Positions 5,944-7,867 of a stretch of DNA of 7,867 nucleotides are shown here, one piece after another (the stretch's first letter is position 1; every line of letters starts with the position of its first letter). The position numbers and the translations under genes were made by a program. This DNA comes from an uncultured Porphyromonadaceae bacterium (GTDB lineage Bacteria > Bacteroidota > Bacteroidia > Bacteroidales > Muribaculaceae): positions 1 to 7,867 of the forward strand of contig CAMWIF010000111.1 of assembly GCA_947174225.1 (NCBI GenBank), written 5' to 3'. The notes beneath the pieces were generated by a model, which was not told the DNA's origin, did not search any database, and worked only from the letters and a program-made list of their open reading frames with translations.

Positions 5944-7791
5944 TTATAGTATTGTTCGGTATTTCTGATTTGGATCAGTTGGCTTATCAGGGATAGTTCT
6001 TTCCAATATGCCGGCATCCACTAAGTCGTAGATATAACGTTTGCGGTTGTTGTAGAAATCTGATAAACCGAGTCTATCCATTATTTCCTTAGCTGTACGG
6101 GGTATAGTGCAGAAGTTTCTGATAACCTTCTGCTTCTTCGATAATTTCAGTTCCGGTTGCTCATTTCTTGGTTCAACTTGACCATATATAGAGTAGTTGT
6201 TTACTTGCTCATTTATTATCTCAGGATGATTGTGGTTAGACGGATTTGCTACTTGCTCATTTATTGCATCCATATGACTATACATAGAGGAATAGACAAC
6301 TTGCCCACTTGGCAAACCAACATGACTATATGTGTAGGGGTTTATAGCTTGCCTATTTGAAGATTGGGCATCTATATTTTGTTGCGAAGTGGTAGCTTGC
6401 TCAAAAACCGCTTCGGACGATTCTGGTTTAGGTGTCGCTATAGCTTGCTCAATAGGCGAATTGTTGCGAGTTTGAGCGTAGTAGGCTTGCTCATTAGATG
6501 ACTGAACACTATTTGAGGTAGTTTGCTCAGTGTGCAGATTTTGTTGCCTATTTTTAGGTATGTCAACTACTTGCTCATTTTTTAGTTCAGATGGGCTAAA
6601 TAAGTGTGTATTTGTAGCTTGCTCATTAGATATTGTGCTTGGATTATGGGTAGGTATTGCTTGCTCACTAAATTTTTGATTATTAAAAGTAAGGGTATCT
6701 TGCTCATCTATTTGATTGTTGTAATAAGATATATGAGTAGGTATATCTTGCTCAATTTGAGAAGAAGCTTCCACAATTTTACGGGGCAGGGTAATAAGAA
6801 ATTCATTAACAGAATTAGTATTTCCCTTACTGTCTATACCATTTGAAAATATGGCATCAGGATCACATTCAAGTGCTCGACGCACTCCGCTACCGACTCC
6901 TGTATAGGGAAGCAAATGATTGGCGTTACTAAACAGAAATATGTTTCGTGGCATGGAAGTGCCGTTCTTTACGTCACCGATTGTAAGACCATTTGGCAGT
7001 GTCCCGGGGCTGTGTATCTCCACACGGTCGTCGAAAATGAAAATGCGAATCGGAGCCTTTATATTCAGTGAACGGTGGACAAGTGCATTGACCACATACT
7101 CTGTCAGGGTCTCATATGGGATTTCCAATTGCTCTATCGAGTTGAATTCCTTCTTCGTCTCCACTTTGCGAAGATTGCGGATAAAGAAATTCATAATGGT
7201 ATGGAATTGATGAAGCAGGTTACCCTCTATCTCCATATCGTGCATCTTGTCGCGGAATCGGGTACCTCCTACAGAATTGCCTTGGAAACTTATACACTTG
7301 GCTGTCATCATGGGCAACCAACGCTGGGTATACTTGCCAAAAAGCAGCATAGCTGCCACAGTTACGCTTCCGTCAGGACGGATAAAACGTAGATTTCTTA
7401 GGAGTTTTTCGATTGTCGCACCGTTAATGACAAAGTTTGCCATCGTGTCGAGCGAATAGTCTTTCATATTGAACTCATCAATCTTCTTGCCTTTGAAGAC
7501 AGGTGCGAATCGACTGATGAGGTATAGCTTGATTGTATCTGCATCAAGGTCTTCAATAGTGGCATTCGGCACAGCAGCCTCATCCTGATCAGAACTCTCG
7601 TATTCACTCGTCATTTCGATAAGTTGGAAGTTGTCAGATGCCTTTTGGTTGTCAGGATCACTATTCCTAACCCACGCAACCACCTCACAACCGATTTCAT
7701 AATCGTCTGATTTAGCTGAGATTCGCTTCTTGAACTTTAGCGGTTCGGCATTAGCCAAATCTCGTGGTTGAAACATTTCTTGCTCAGTCAT
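5944..7791 (-). CDS. AlbA_2/GHKL ATPase-type putative regulator with a 16-residue repeat linker and C-terminal winged helix
   Basis: The start at 7791 is supported by an in-frame stop at 7813-7815 and a promoter just upstream. Residues 1-80 hold what looks like a shortened AlbA_2 (Schlafen-like) domain: EPLKFKKRISAKSDDYEIGCEVVAWVRN (16-43) resembles its first strand and helix, but the usual glycine-rich GG...IGV core is absent. From ATIEDLD (77-83) the protein follows the family into the HATPase_c_4 ATP-binding fold: N-box E231-x3-N235-x3-H239-R240, FDDRVEIHSPGTLPNG (253-268), NGTSMPRN (276-283) and the G-rich loop TGVGSGVRR (297-305). Residues 347-545 are a degenerate Glu-Gln-marked repeat rich in Asn, Gln, Ser and Thr, probably disordered. 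Residues about 549-615 form a basic winged helix (RTAKEIMDRLGLSD...RYIYDLVDAGILERT). Relatives are usually named ATP-binding or transcriptional regulators; some related architectures occur in defence islands. Binding of DNA is inferred from the winged helix. The target is unknown, and no partner gene lies on this strand within the window. Confidence 0.85.
   Translation of the reverse strand: MTEQEMFQPRDLANAEPLKFKKRISAKSDDYEIGCEVVAWVRNSDPDNQKASDNFQLIEMTSEYESSDQDEAAVPNATIEDLDADTIKLYLISRFAPVFKGKKIDEFNMKDYSLDTMANFVINGATIEKLLRNLRFIRPDGSVTVAAMLLFGKYTQRWLPMMTAKCISFQGNSVGGTRFRDKMHDMEIEGNLLHQFHTIMNFFIRNLRKVETKKEFNSIEQLEIPYETLTEYVVNALVHRSLNIKAPIRIFIFDDRVEIHSPGTLPNGLTIGDVKNGTSMPRNIFLFSNANHLLPYTGVGSGVRRALECDPDAIFSNGIDSKGNTNSVNEFLITLPRKIVEASSQIEQDIPTHISYYNNQIDEQDTLTFNNQKFSEQAIPTHNPSTISNEQATNTHLFSPSELKNEQVVDIPKNRQQNLHTEQTTSNSVQSSNEQAYYAQTRNNSPIEQAIATPKPESSEAVFEQATTSQQNIDAQSSNRQAINPYTYSHVGLPSGQVVYSSMYSHMDAINEQVANPSNHNHPEIINEQVNNYSIYGQVEPRNEQPELKLSKKQKVIRNFCTIPRTAKEIMDRLGLSDFYNNRKRYIYDLVDAGILERTIPDKPTDPNQKYRTIL
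6157..6754 (-). repeat. Degenerate in-frame tandem repeat: 14 TGAGCAA cores, mostly 48-bp period
   Basis: On the plus strand TTGCTCA, or a variant of it, begins at 6157, 6205, 6253, 6301 (TTGCCCA), 6349 (TTGCCTA), 6397, 6445, 6487, 6523, 6571, 6619, 6661, 6700 and 6748. Successive steps are 48 bp six times, then 42, 36, 48, 48, 42, 39 and 48, all multiples of three. On the coding (minus) strand each core reads T-GAG-CAA, giving Glu-Gln, or Arg-Gln and Gly-Gln in the two variants, usually followed by Ala, Val or Asp. Spacers are diverged but still show relatedness: the units near 6174, 6271 and 6321 share a gac(t/c)ata... block (encoding Y-S-H/I-Y-like segments). The array makes up residues about 347-545 of the ATPase-domain protein. 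A further TTGCCTA lies off-register at 6544. Confidence 0.88.
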
Positions 7792-7836
7792 AATTATTGT
7801 CGATTGAAAAAATTACATTAAAGCTTATTATGGGAT

Positions 7837-7867
7837 GTAAAGTTAGCTAAAAAGTCTTACTATGCAA
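7837..7867 (-). promoter_or_regulatory. Bacteroidota-type promoter of the ATPase/winged-helix gene
   Basis: Read on the minus strand, TAACTTTAC (7845-7837) is one base off the -7 consensus TAnnTTTG (A in place of the final G). TTG (7867-7865) lies 19 bp upstream as the -33 box, at the very edge of the window. Transcription would begin near 7830, giving a leader of about 40 nt, AT-rich and without a clear Shine-Dalgarno, before ATG 7791. The gene thus appears to be transcribed alone or to head its own unit. Confidence 0.55.

Noticed and set aside
6157..6360. A 67-codon plus-strand open frame rich in Leu, Ile and Tyr that looks like membrane repeats
   Set aside because: It is the complement of the Glu-Gln repeat array; the hydrophobic look comes from reading the repeat on the wrong strand.
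6157..6754. Regularly spaced short repeats resembling a CRISPR array
   Set aside because: The conserved core is only 7-9 bp, spacers are related to one another, spacings are multiples of three, and the whole array lies inside one open coding frame with no cas genes nearby.
7780..7786. TTGCTCA near the start codon as a fifteenth repeat unit
   Set aside because: It is a single 7-bp match about 1 kb from the array with no similar flanks; chance is sufficient, though it is noted under the core finding.

Overview
The window looks like part of a Bacteroidales chromosome (Bacteroides/Prevotella/Muribaculaceae-like; genus not resolvable by eye). The evidence is a TonB-dependent receptor paired with a DUF4249 lipoprotein, a secreted GH51 arabinofuranosidase, and two promoters of the Bacteroidota type (a -33 TTG box and a -7 TAnnTTTG-like box) with no strong Shine-Dalgarno sequences.

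Left part, plus strand (1-3264): the 3' part of a TonB-dependent outer-membrane receptor enters from the left edge. Its first visible residues look like the end of an STN (secretin/TonB short N-terminal) domain, followed by plug and beta-barrel. Its last codons overlap the start of a DUF4249-type lipoprotein. The pair is probably one transcription unit for uptake of an unidentified ligand across the outer membrane.

Middle, plus strand (3265-5926): a Bacteroidota-type promoter directly after the lipoprotein gene drives a separately transcribed, secreted alpha-L-arabinofuranosidase (GH51, plant-like subtype with a central carbohydrate-binding-like domain). It carries an extra N-terminal module resembling part of a GH43-type beta-propeller. 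Two hairpins follow its stop codon; the second is a strong terminator with a 13-bp perfect stem. The neighbourhood suggests outer-membrane uptake plus removal of arabinose side chains, but no SusD gene is visible, so this is not a standard polysaccharide utilisation locus as seen here.

Right part, minus strand (5944-7867): a convergent gene with its own promoter encodes a 615-residue GHKL-ATPase-domain protein of the AlbA_2/HATPase_c_4 'ATP-binding / transcriptional regulator' type, with a C-terminal winged helix. Between the ATPase fold and the winged helix lies the most unusual structure in the window. It is a degenerate in-frame tandem repeat of 14 cores, mostly 48 bp (16 residues) apart, each marked by the sequence TGAGCAA (Glu-Gln) on the coding strand. 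The spacers vary, but their lengths are always a multiple of 3. The N-terminal AlbA_2 domain also appears shortened.
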